Below are positions 1 to 6,395 of a stretch of 6,430 nt of DNA, piece after piece (the stretch's first letter is position 1; each line of letters starts with the position of its first letter). The stretch comes from CAZEHJ01 sp964512485. GTDB lineage: Bacteria; Bacteroidota; Rhodothermia; Rhodothermales; UBA10348. The position numbers and the translations under genes were made by a program. Location of the stretch: contig CAZEHJ010000115.1 in the NCBI GenBank assembly GCA_964512485.1, forward strand, positions 1-6,430, read 5' to 3'. Under the pieces are notes generated by a model. The model worked only from the letters and a program-made list of their open reading frames with translations. It searched no databases and was not told the DNA's origin.

Positions 1-1
1 C

Positions 2-1393
2 AGTACCTCCTCCATTCTTGTTGATTCTACCGGAGTGGTTTGGTTCAACAATGGAAGTGAACTCATCAGATATGATCCCAAGTATGACGTGCCGGGAAGT
101 AAACTTTTTGATGCCCACGTTGCAGAAGTGAAACAGAATTCGACTGGCGAGGTGCTATTTCACGGAGTACATCGTTCTGAAAGCGGCGGTATTGGATTGG
201 TTCAGCCGGAATGGGCAGTCCCAGTCCTTGATTACGAGGCACGGAACTTGTCGTTTGCCTTCTCTGCCACAGAGTTCGTGAACCCAGAAGCCGTCGAGTT
301 CAGGTACAAAATTGATGGCTCTTCAAATCCCGAATGGTCAGAATGGACGAGCGATGCCGAAACATTAATTTCAAATCTCAAAGAGGGTGAATACACCCTC
401 CGGGCACAAGCAAAGGATGAAATTGGCAGATTGAGCGGCGAGACGGCATATTCTTTCGTGATTTTACCACCATGGAATAGGACGGCGTGGGCTTACCTGA
501 TCTATTGTGTACTCGGGATGGCGGCGCTGTTTTCTGCAAAGAAATACGTTTTGATGCGTCGCACTCATAAAATGGCGGAAGAACAGGCCAAAGAACTAGA
601 ACGAGAAAGGGAAGTGGTCAAAAGGCTTTCCGATGCTAATACTCGATTGACTCAGGCCAACAAGCTCAAAGATGAGTTTTTAGCTTCAACGTCACACGAA
701 CTGAGAACACCACTGACAGCGATTCTTGGATTTACCAGCGTGCTGAAAGAAGAGATTCCGCAAGACGCTGAGTACCGTGAGTTTCTGGATATCATCGAAG
801 AAAGTGGTGTTCGACTGATGGACACACTTACGTCCCTGCTTGATTTGGCCAAGCTGAGAGCAGGCATAATGGAGATCAATTTGGAGACGTTTAATGTCTA
901 TACGGCCTGTTTTCAGGAGATCGTTCAGTTCCAGGAAGCGGTCCAGAGCAAGAATCTCAAGCTCAAGGTCGCCCTTCCAGAGACCCCGACATACGTATCT
1001 GCAGATAAACGAGGCTTGTCACGAGTGTTATATAATTTGGTTGGAAATGCCATTAAATTCACTGACGAAGGCGGAGTTACGATTGAATTCAACAGCACCT
1101 CGGAAGGCGTAGAACTTCACATTCGGGATACCGGCATCGGTATTGATGAGGAGTTCCTTCCAGACCTTTTCGATGCGTTCATTCAGGAGTCAGACGGACT
1201 TTCACGAACACACGAAGGCACCGGTCTTGGTCTAGCAGTTTCAGCAGGGATTCTTCATCTCATGGATGCTTCGATACGTGTCGAAAGTCGTAAGGGAGAG
1301 GGAAGTGACTTTGTTATTCTCCTGCAGAAGGCAGAAGCTCCTCGCAGAGGTCCAATAGCAATTCGCGGATTTGGATCGGGAGCGAATTCCTAG
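2..1393 (+). CDS. Hybrid-propeller-type sensor histidine kinase, 3' part (5' truncated by window edge)
   Basis: The frame is open from the first whole codon at position 2, so the GTG at 35 is probably internal and this is the C-terminal 463 residues of a longer protein. Counting from position 2, the order is: the end of a beta-propeller repeat (LVDSTGVVWF, about residues 6-15); a Y_Y_Y domain (about 81-156, with FRYKIDG and EYTLRAQAKD); one membrane helix (about 160-184); a charged coiled coil (190-222); a HisKA domain with the H-box STSHELRTPLT, phospho-acceptor His232 (codon 695-697); and a HATPase_c domain with the N-box (NLVGNAIKF, Asn349), DTGIGI, FDAF and GTGLGL. All kinase boxes are intact. 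In this family the propeller and Y_Y_Y parts are periplasmic and sense a ligand, often glycan-related, and the cytoplasmic kinase phosphorylates a response regulator. No receiver domain or regulator gene follows, so the partner is outside the window. The ligand cannot be told from this part. Confidence 0.93.
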   Translation, partial: STSSILVDSTGVVWFNNGSELIRYDPKYDVPGSKLFDAHVAEVKQNSTGEVLFHGVHRSESGGIGLVQPEWAVPVLDYEARNLSFAFSATEFVNPEAVEFRYKIDGSSNPEWSEWTSDAETLISNLKEGEYTLRAQAKDEIGRLSGETAYSFVILPPWNRTAWAYLIYCVLGMAALFSAKKYVLMRRTHKMAEEQAKELEREREVVKRLSDANTRLTQANKLKDEFLASTSHELRTPLTAILGFTSVLKEEIPQDAEYREFLDIIEESGVRLMDTLTSLLDLAKLRAGIMEINLETFNVYTACFQEIVQFQEAVQSKNLKLKVALPETPTYVSADKRGLSRVLYNLVGNAIKFTDEGGVTIEFNSTSEGVELHIRDTGIGIDEEFLPDLFDAFIQESDGLSRTHEGTGLGLAVSAGILHLMDASIRVESRKGEGSDFVILLQKAEAPRRGPIAIRGFGSGANS

Positions 1394-1500
1394 CAATCGT
1401 TGCCCTTTAAAATCGCGTCCCTCGCGGAAAGAGTGGTTGTGTCAAGTGAGAGTAAATCACGTTCACGGAACGCCCTTGTGCGGCAGAATACCTCCCGAGG

Positions 1501-1520
1501 GCACCCCACCGGGGGCTTTT
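1501..1520 (+). terminator. Possible weak rho-independent terminator after the kinase gene
   Basis: A GC-rich stem (GC plus CCCC paired with GGGG plus GC, with one bulged A at 1503 and a 3-nt ACC loop) is followed directly by TTTT at 1517-1520. It lies 107 nt after the kinase stop codon. The stem is short and the T run has only four bases, so efficiency is doubtful. The rest of the 224-nt gap (1394-1617) holds a small CGTTC/GAACG hairpin at 1460-1472 and no gene that I can support. Confidence 0.4.
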
Positions 1521-1617
1521 GAAAAATTGACCCGACATCAAAATTGTTTCGTCTAGAGGTCCTTGGAGTGGAATGATTTTCGGATATTCCCGTGGTTAAT
1601 TAAAAAATGGACTCTAG

Positions 1618-2526
1618 ATGCGTCTTTTTCGAGCCTTCCGATTTCTCTTGGTGATGGTGGGATACAGCTTGCACATGATGTGGGCTGGGCGCGCGCTGAA
1701 AGCGCGCGCCTACAATTCGTTCGTAGCAACCCGGCAGCGAATCGCTGCTCGAAAACTGATCCAAGGCCTCAGAATCACAACCGAGGTCAAAGGAAGTGTT
1801 CCCGAAGACCTGGCGACGCTTATTTCACCAAATCACATAGGGGCGCTGGATCCGTGGATTGTTGCATCCCACTTTGACGTGGCGTTTGTGGCGAAAGCTG
1901 AGATGGGAACCTGGCCGGTCATCAAGACGGTGACCAAAGCAGTTGCCATCATATTTGCTCACCGCAAAAACGTGATGAAAACGGCAGAAACGCTGAATGA
2001 GATTCAGGAACGAATGAGATCGGGCGTTTCAGTTCTGGTTTTCCCCGAGGGAACGACGTCAGACGGCACCGATCTTCTTCCATTCAAAACTACGGGCTTT
2101 CAAGCCATTGTCGGGATGGAAGACGGCTTTGTCATTCCAGTCTACTTCCATGTTCGCAAAATCAATGGGGAAATGGTCGATATCAATTCGCGAAAGACGG
2201 TTACGTGGCACAGTGGTCAGGACATGTTCGAAAATATCTGGGACCTGCTTGATCTGGGCCCACTGCACTATCTAATTCGAATCGGTTCTCCGATTCCCGC
2301 GGCAGGGAAGAATCGCAAAGAATTGGCTTTTGAGACGCGCGAAGCGGTGCGGGAATTGATGCAACAGGAACTTCGTGAGATCGTACGCCCCGCAACAAAT
2401 GGACGGGGAAGTACAATAAACGTGGATACTGAAACGTCAATTAGGTCAGCAAGTATTGAGGGCGCACTCGATAGTTCGCTTGATTACTCGAAACGAAACG
2501 AATCGCATACGGTTGGCACTCAATAG
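1618..2526 (+). CDS. plsC: PlsC-family 1-acyl-glycerol-3-phosphate acyltransferase
   Basis: This 302-residue protein belongs to the PlsC/AGPAT (LPLAT) family, which transfers an acyl chain to lysophosphatidic acid to give phosphatidic acid at the inner membrane. The family motifs are present in order: the catalytic NHxxxxD box (N72, H73, D78 within SPNHIGALD), the substrate-binding block around VAKAEMGTWPVI (91-102), and the FPEGT box (142-146) followed by FKTTGF. A hydrophobic stretch at 9-24 probably anchors the N terminus. Residues from about 260 to the end form a Ser/Thr-rich, low-complexity tail outside the domain. The ATG at 1618 is the earliest possible start, because an in-frame TAG sits directly before it (1615-1617); no Shine-Dalgarno sequence is visible and the upstream bases are A-rich. 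The acceptor is inferred: some relatives act on other lysophospholipids or on ornithine lipids. The gene ends 54 nt before htrA. Confidence 0.88.
   Translation: MRLFRAFRFLLVMVGYSLHMMWAGRALKARAYNSFVATRQRIAARKLIQGLRITTEVKGSVPEDLATLISPNHIGALDPWIVASHFDVAFVAKAEMGTWPVIKTVTKAVAIIFAHRKNVMKTAETLNEIQERMRSGVSVLVFPEGTTSDGTDLLPFKTTGFQAIVGMEDGFVIPVYFHVRKINGEMVDINSRKTVTWHSGQDMFENIWDLLDLGPLHYLIRIGSPIPAAGKNRKELAFETREAVRELMQQELREIVRPATNGRGSTINVDTETSIRSASIEGALDSSLDYSKRNESHTVGTQ
1688..1710 (+). repeat. Perfect 10-bp GC palindrome inside plsC
   Basis: GGCGCGCGCT (1688-1697), loop GAA (1698-1700) and AGCGCGCGCC (1701-1710) form a perfect stem. A G.T wobble (1687/1711) and a T-A pair (1686/1712) can extend it to 12 bp. 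It codes in frame for about residues 24-31 of the acyltransferase, between the hydrophobic anchor and the NHxxxxD box. A hairpin this stable is unusual in coding sequence and could be an inserted REP-like element or a local RNA structure. I found no second copy in the window. Confidence 0.75.
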
Positions 2527-2538
2527 ACAGCAGCGGAT

Positions 2539-2561
2539 CACCCGTCTGAGCAAAACGGGTG
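2539..2561 (+). promoter_or_regulatory. Hairpin in the plsC-htrA gap
   Basis: CACCCGT (2539-2545) and ACGGGTG (2555-2561) form a perfect 7-bp stem with a 9-nt loop. It starts 13 nt after the plsC stop and ends 19 nt before the htrA start. The following bases are GGTTTGC, not a T run, so it is a poor intrinsic terminator. It could be an mRNA processing or stability structure, or could affect initiation at the htrA GTG. Confidence 0.45.
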
Positions 2562-2580
2562 GGTTTGCAATAAGCGGCCT

Positions 2581-4146
2581 GTGAAAACCAGCACAACGAA
2601 ACACTTGAAAGAGCAAAACAACAAAGCGAGCATCAATAAGATCGGACTGATCATCGTCGGATTGTTGTCTGGAATCCTGTTGACTCTCTGGTTCGGAGGC
2701 GGTTTTTCTGACGACGGTTTTGCTACTGAAGTCACTCGCAAAGTTGAGTTGGGCTCGGATGCATCTTCGGGGGTTGTAAGAATTCCAGAAGTGGAAGTGC
2801 CATCTCAGTATCTCGATGTCATGTCGATGAATGAGGTATTCAAGGCAGTGTCCACGAGTGTTACGCCGACGGTTGTTTTCATTGAAGTCGAAAGCATGGG
2901 TCGCGCCGGATCGGTCTTTTCTTTCCGTCAGGACAATCAGATGCAGCGCTCGCAGAGCCTGGGAAGCGGTGTGATCATCAGCGATCAAGGCTATATCGTG
3001 ACCAATAATCACGTCGTCGACGGAGCTACAAACATTCGGGTGACCCTTAATGACAAGCGCGAATACGATGCGCGAGTGATTGGTGCAGATCCGACGACTG
3101 ATCTTGCGGTTATAAAAGTAGATCCCAGTTCTCCCATTCCCGTCATTGCGCTTGGAGATAAAGAAAGTGTTCAAGTCGGTGAATGGGTATTGGCCGTAGG
3201 AAATCCGTTTCGTTTGACTTCGACAGTTACAGCCGGAATCGTGAGCGCAACGGGCCGAAATGTCGGAGTGATCGTCGACGATCTGGGTATTGAGAGCTTT
3301 ATTCAAACAGATGCGGCCATTAATCCTGGTAACTCGGGTGGAGCATTGGTGAACCTCCGAGGCGAGCTTGTCGGAATCGCGACGGCCATCGCCACCGAAT
3401 CCGGCTCATATGAGGGCTACGGATTTGCCGTACCGGTAGACTTGATGGAGCGAGTGGTTCGAGACCTGATCATGTATGGAGAAGTGAAACGTGGATATCT
3501 TGGCGTCTCAATCCTGCCCATGAATGCTGAAGCAGCCAGCGAACTGGGACTTGATTCCGTTCAGGGTGTGTACCTGCAAAATGTCCAGCGCGGACTGGCA
3601 GGTCACGAAGCTGGTCTGCGAAACGGAGATGTTTTGCTTTCGATCAACGATCGGAAAATGACAGAGCCGAACGAGCTTCAAAGTGCTATCGCGCTCTTTT
3701 CTCCGGGCGATGTCATACCGGTAGAGGTGTGGCGCGACGGACGAAAACTGGATTTTGATGTCACGCTCAAGGGTCGAGAAGATCCTGGATATGCCAACTG
3801 GTTGTCAGAGATGAACAGGCCGGCACCTGAGCGGCAATTCGTGGAGCCTCAGATTCCGGATGACATGATTACAACCCTGGAAGAATGGGGCATCGGAGTC
3901 GCAAATCTGGATGTGCGTACGAGGCAGCGATTCCAAGTTGCTCACGGGGTCTATATAACGTTCGTAAGAAACAACACACCATTCGGTCTGGCAGGTGTGG
4001 AGCGTGGACTTGTGATCACAGCCGTAAACGACGTACCAGTATTTAATGTCGATACTCTTCGAGATGCTCTTGAAGGAGATGAAACGGTATTGATAAGAGC
4101 TGCGAAATCTGATGCTTCGACAGTGTTTTACGAAGTCGAGAGATAG
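2581..4146 (+). CDS. htrA: HtrA/Deg-family serine endoprotease with two PDZ domains
   Basis: This 521-residue protease belongs to the Do/HtrA (Deg) family, which degrades or refolds damaged envelope proteins. In order it has a short basic cytoplasmic N terminus, one membrane helix (about 21-41, a likely uncleaved anchor), a linker, a trypsin-like domain (about 85-290), PDZ1 (about 300-398) and PDZ2 (about 430-519). The catalytic triad is His144 (TNNHVV), Asp174 (TTDLAVIKV) and Ser252 (NPGNSGGAL). The GYGFAVPVD segment that precedes the PDZ region is also present. The chosen GTG at 2581 is the only ATG, GTG or TTG codon between the in-frame plsC stop and the membrane segment's upstream region; no Shine-Dalgarno sequence is seen. 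The loop between about 106 and 127 is short for DegP and more like DegQ. The 54-nt gap suggests co-transcription with plsC. The active site should face the periplasm. Confidence 0.95.
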   Translation: MKTSTTKHLKEQNNKASINKIGLIIVGLLSGILLTLWFGGGFSDDGFATEVTRKVELGSDASSGVVRIPEVEVPSQYLDVMSMNEVFKAVSTSVTPTVVFIEVESMGRAGSVFSFRQDNQMQRSQSLGSGVIISDQGYIVTNNHVVDGATNIRVTLNDKREYDARVIGADPTTDLAVIKVDPSSPIPVIALGDKESVQVGEWVLAVGNPFRLTSTVTAGIVSATGRNVGVIVDDLGIESFIQTDAAINPGNSGGALVNLRGELVGIATAIATESGSYEGYGFAVPVDLMERVVRDLIMYGEVKRGYLGVSILPMNAEAASELGLDSVQGVYLQNVQRGLAGHEAGLRNGDVLLSINDRKMTEPNELQSAIALFSPGDVIPVEVWRDGRKLDFDVTLKGREDPGYANWLSEMNRPAPERQFVEPQIPDDMITTLEEWGIGVANLDVRTRQRFQVAHGVYITFVRNNTPFGLAGVERGLVITAVNDVPVFNVDTLRDALEGDETVLIRAAKSDASTVFYEVER

Positions 4147-4278
4147 CAGTCACGAATTTCGCAAGCAGTATTCGCCATCTGAATGGGCAAAATGCTCTCG
4201 TTTAGTGTATTTTAGGCGTTCTTGCAGGCTTTGGAGCACGGCACAACGCTGCGTAACACCAGGATTGGTCAAAAAAAG

Positions 4279-4330
4279 TGGACCCAACTGGATTGTGCTT
4301 TTGCACCTAAGTCCGCTCAATGAGTGATCT
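4279..4330 (+). promoter_or_regulatory. Possible nested hairpin upstream of aroC
   Basis: GTGGAC (about 4279-4284) can pair with GTCCGC (about 4311-4316) through six pairs, one of them a wobble. Inside that, GTGC (4295-4298) and GCAC (4303-4306) form a small hairpin with a TTTT loop. A run of seven A bases (4271-4277) lies just before it. This would place a structured segment in the aroC 5' leader, about 45 nt before the start codon. Each stem is short, so chance pairing is likely. The rest of the 213-nt gap (4147-4359) shows no gene and no clear promoter. Confidence 0.2.
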
Positions 4331-4359
4331 CGTCAACCAGTATCCGAATCTGAATCGCC

Positions 4360-5535
4360 ATGATCCGCTATTTGACCGCCGGTGAGTCGCACGGTGAAGC
4401 ACTCATCGGGATAGTTGAGGGTGTACCAGCTGATCTGCCCTTGCTGGCTTCGGATATCAACACCCATCTGGCACGCCGGTGGCTGGGATTCGGTCGGGGA
4501 GGCAGAGCCAAACTGGAAACGGATCTGGTTCATTTCTACTCCGGAGTTCGATTTTCGAAGACGATGGGAAGCCCGATCGCTCTGAAGCTTGACAACGCGG
4601 CGTACAAAAAGGATAAGTCGGGGTGGCCGGACGTCATGTCCGTGGATGGTTCGGGAGAAGGCATAGACCCCATCACGTTACCTCGACCAGGACACGCAGA
4701 CTTGACGGGAGTTCAGAAATACGGCTTTGATGATATCAGGCCTGTGATCGATCGATCGAGCGCACGCGAGACAGCGATGCGGGTTGCGTGCTGTTCGATA
4801 GCAAGAAAACTTCTCAGTGAACTCGGAATTCAGATCGGAAGTCACGTGACACGCATCGGTGAGGTGGGGTATGATTCTCCGGCCGATTATAGCGAACGGC
4901 TGGGTTCTCTGGTTGGAAATGGCGCGGAAGCTGTCAACGAGATCGCCGATCAAAGTGAAGTACGCATGCTTGATGCTGAGTTAAGCAGTCGGTGTGTCGA
5001 ACACATCAAAGAGGTAAAGAAAGAAGGGGACAGCCTTGGTGGGGTGTACGAGGTAATCGTGACTGGTGTGCCTGTCGGCCTCGGTTCGTACGTTCAATGG
5101 GACCGGAAGCTGGACGCTTTGCTTGGCCGAGCCGTCCTGAGTATTCAAGCTCAAAAAGCCGTTGAAATTGGAGATGGTTTTGATGCTGCGAGAGAACGGG
5201 GATCAAATGTGCACGATCCGATCGTGGCGGATGATTCTTCATTCTCACGAACCCGGAACCGTGCAGGTGGCATCGAAGGCGGGATGTCAAATGGTATGCC
5301 GATTGTGGTCCGGGGATTTATGAAACCGATTCCGACCTTGATCAAACCTCTCGGTACGGCCGACATCAAGACGGGAGAATCACAGCCTACTCGATACGAG
5401 CGAAGCGATGTCACCAGCGTGCCTGCCGCGTCGACCGTCGCAGAGGCCGTCGTAGCCCTGGAGATCGCAAACGCCCTGCTTGAAAAATACGGTGGTGACA
5501 GTCTCGGTGAGATTCGGAGTCGCCTCGGTCGATAA
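4360..5535 (+). CDS. aroC: Chorismate synthase
   Basis: This enzyme converts 5-enolpyruvylshikimate-3-phosphate to chorismate, the last shikimate-pathway step, using reduced FMN; it acts in the cytoplasm as a tetramer. The product is 391 residues, within the normal range for the long bacterial form. All three family signatures are present: GESHGEALIGIVEGVP (8-23), the SSARET region (131-147) and RSDVTSVPAASTVAEAV (348-364). The expected active-site residues are His11 (GESHG), His112 (RPGHAD) and Asp350 (RSD). In the second signature, Asp131 and Cys145 differ from the usual Gly/Glu and Gly/Ala as I remember the pattern, while the SAR core is kept. The ATG at 4360 is the first possible start because an in-frame TGA lies at 4351-4353. 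No Shine-Dalgarno sequence is seen. Other shikimate or aromatic amino acid genes are absent nearby, so aroC stands alone here. Confidence 0.98.
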   Translation: MIRYLTAGESHGEALIGIVEGVPADLPLLASDINTHLARRWLGFGRGGRAKLETDLVHFYSGVRFSKTMGSPIALKLDNAAYKKDKSGWPDVMSVDGSGEGIDPITLPRPGHADLTGVQKYGFDDIRPVIDRSSARETAMRVACCSIARKLLSELGIQIGSHVTRIGEVGYDSPADYSERLGSLVGNGAEAVNEIADQSEVRMLDAELSSRCVEHIKEVKKEGDSLGGVYEVIVTGVPVGLGSYVQWDRKLDALLGRAVLSIQAQKAVEIGDGFDAARERGSNVHDPIVADDSSFSRTRNRAGGIEGGMSNGMPIVVRGFMKPIPTLIKPLGTADIKTGESQPTRYERSDVTSVPAASTVAEAVVALEIANALLEKYGGDSLGEIRSRLGR

Positions 5536-5620
5536 GGGCCCGGAGTTCGAAAGAAGCGAATCCTCGATTCTGGAGTAAGTAGCCCGAATACGATCAATTT
5601 CTCAGACTCAATCGCAAGAG

Positions 5621-5650
5621 TTATCTCCGAACGAATTGGATAGATATAAT
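5621..5650 (+). promoter_or_regulatory. Candidate sigma-70-type promoter
   Basis: A perfect -10 hexamer TATAAT (5645-5650) is preceded at an 18-bp spacing by TTATCT (5621-5626), which matches three of six positions of TTGACA. Transcription would start near 5657, giving the downstream 185-residue gene a leader of about 160 nt. The -10 box abuts and shares one base with the first DnaA-box match, so DnaA binding could compete with polymerase. If the host is a true Bacteroidota using TAnnTTTG-type promoters, this element may not be used. Confidence 0.45.
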
Positions 5651-5658
5651 GTGGAAAA
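5650..5658 (-). promoter_or_regulatory. DnaA-box match 1 (TTTTCCACA on the - strand)
   Basis: The - strand reads TTTTCCACA, which fits the relaxed DnaA-box consensus TTWTNCACA at all nine positions. It is the left half of an imperfect direct repeat (ATGTGGAAAA versus ATGTGGATAA). It overlaps the last base of the TATAAT element. Confidence 0.5.
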
Positions 5659-5682
5659 ATCCATTCGAAAAAACTCTTTTGA

Positions 5683-5691
5683 TGTGGATAA
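5683..5691 (-). promoter_or_regulatory. DnaA-box match 2 (TTATCCACA on the - strand)
   Basis: The - strand reads TTATCCACA, the exact classical high-affinity DnaA box. It has the same orientation as match 1 and starts 33 bp from it, close to three helical turns, inside the 74% AT island. The sequence match is certain; binding by DnaA is inferred. Confidence 0.6.
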
Positions 5692-5815
5692 TTATTTCTT
5701 GTTTTCAATCGCGAATCCGTCAGAAAGTCTCGTTATGTTACAGTAGAAGTTTCTGTCAGCCGCCCACCGGCGCAACAGACCTATAGAGCACTCGACTACT
5801 GTTACCGAAAATCTG

Positions 5816-6373
5816 ATGCAAAATCGTCCTTCCTTTCAGCCGCGCTATCAGCACGGTGCCCAGGCGGGTGGTACATCTGCAACTCCTGTTCAAGGAGCGC
5901 AAGGTGTGCCTTCTTCGTTTTTGCCAGACTACTCAGGTGATGGTCACGGAAGAGCCTTGAATGTTGAATTGGCTCCCGGCCAGATTTCGGGAGACGGACA
6001 CGGCGGCTTGGTTGAAGAACAGCAGCCGGTATGGTCGGGCGATGGACGTCGTCATGTGGCCAATCCTATGATGCCGGTCTGGAACTCAAGAACTGCTCGC
6101 GCAACTCACGATATGAGCGGAGCCGAGCAATCTGTGGCTCGCGTGACGGCCCCCCAGGGCGATGGCCAGCGAGCCACGGCGATCAACCTTTCAGATGAGC
6201 TTGTGATGAACGTAAACGTTGAGGCTTCAGAACCGGACAATTCGATCGATCTGGACAAGTCGCCAGCTTCAGAGACATGGAAGCTTGTCGCGCTGGTCGT
6301 TGTCTTTCTGGTCTGGATTTCAACCGCAAGCACGCTTCTATTTCTATACATGGATCGCTACCTGTTTCCGTAG
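5816..6373 (+). CDS. Uncharacterised tail-anchored protein with GDG motifs
   Basis: I do not recognise this 185-residue protein. It has no signal peptide. Residues 1-150 are rich in Gly, Ala, Gln, Pro and Ser and look disordered. A motif occurs four times: SGDGHG at 40-45, SGDGHG at 58-63, SGDGRR at 74-79 and QGDGQR at 114-119. PVW appears at 71-73 and 87-89. An acidic stretch (about 127-148) precedes a single strong membrane helix (about 155-178) and a short tail ending MDRYLFP, so the protein is probably anchored by its C terminus with the bulk in the cytoplasm. The ATG at 5816 is chosen because upstream in-frame codons contain no start back to the stop at 5744-5746; no Shine-Dalgarno sequence is seen. 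The gene has its own candidate promoter and a strong terminator just after it, which supports it being a real, single-gene unit. No function is assigned. Confidence 0.8.
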   Translation: MQNRPSFQPRYQHGAQAGGTSATPVQGAQGVPSSFLPDYSGDGHGRALNVELAPGQISGDGHGGLVEEQQPVWSGDGRRHVANPMMPVWNSRTARATHDMSGAEQSVARVTAPQGDGQRATAINLSDELVMNVNVEASEPDNSIDLDKSPASETWKLVALVVVFLVWISTASTLLFLYMDRYLFP

Positions 6374-6395
6374 GCGACCTCAAGCGGAATTCATC

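Larger units (their letters stand above)
5536..5815. other. 280-nt intergenic region with an AT-rich island
   Basis: No gene is supported in this stretch. Its centre (5641-5710) is 52/70 A or T (74%), clearly above the coding sequence on both sides. The island holds a perfect TATAAT, two DnaA-box matches 33 bp apart and a run of AT-rich sequence up to about 5706. The first 100 nt after aroC contain only a weak GAATC/GATTC hairpin without a T run, so no convincing aroC terminator is seen. The 100 nt before the next gene include a CAGAAA/TTTCTG inverted pair (about 5730-5755) with a long loop. Confidence 0.7.

Noticed and set aside
35..37. GTG as the true start of the histidine kinase
   Set aside because: The frame is open upstream to the window edge and encodes propeller-like sequence there, so the gene almost certainly begins outside the window.
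1525..1560. Possible promoter TTGACC with a -10 near 1548-1553 upstream of plsC
   Set aside because: The -35 match is good, but at 17 bp spacing the -10 would be CGTCTA, a poor match; no better -10 lies at an acceptable distance.
1563..1877. 104-codon + strand frame overlapping the start of plsC
   Set aside because: It overlaps plsC in another frame, encodes no recognisable domain, and the overlapping frame carries clear acyltransferase motifs.
2446..3306. 286-codon open frame on the - strand across the plsC end and htrA start
   Set aside because: It is antisense to the conserved HtrA protease domain, has an unlikely composition (many His, Arg, Cys and Asn) and shows no recognisable domain. 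It is a by-product of the codon use of htrA.
4170..4196. Hairpin around CCAT/ATGG after the htrA stop as a terminator
   Set aside because: Only four contiguous pairs form without bulges, and the following bases are A-rich instead of T-rich.
5548..5575. Possible aroC terminator (GAATC/GATTC hairpin)
   Set aside because: The stem has only 5 bp and no T run follows it.
5151..5708. 185-codon open frame on the - strand covering the aroC end and part of the following gap
   Set aside because: Most of it is antisense to the conserved AroC C terminus. It has no domain, and its first part runs through the AT-rich island that looks regulatory.
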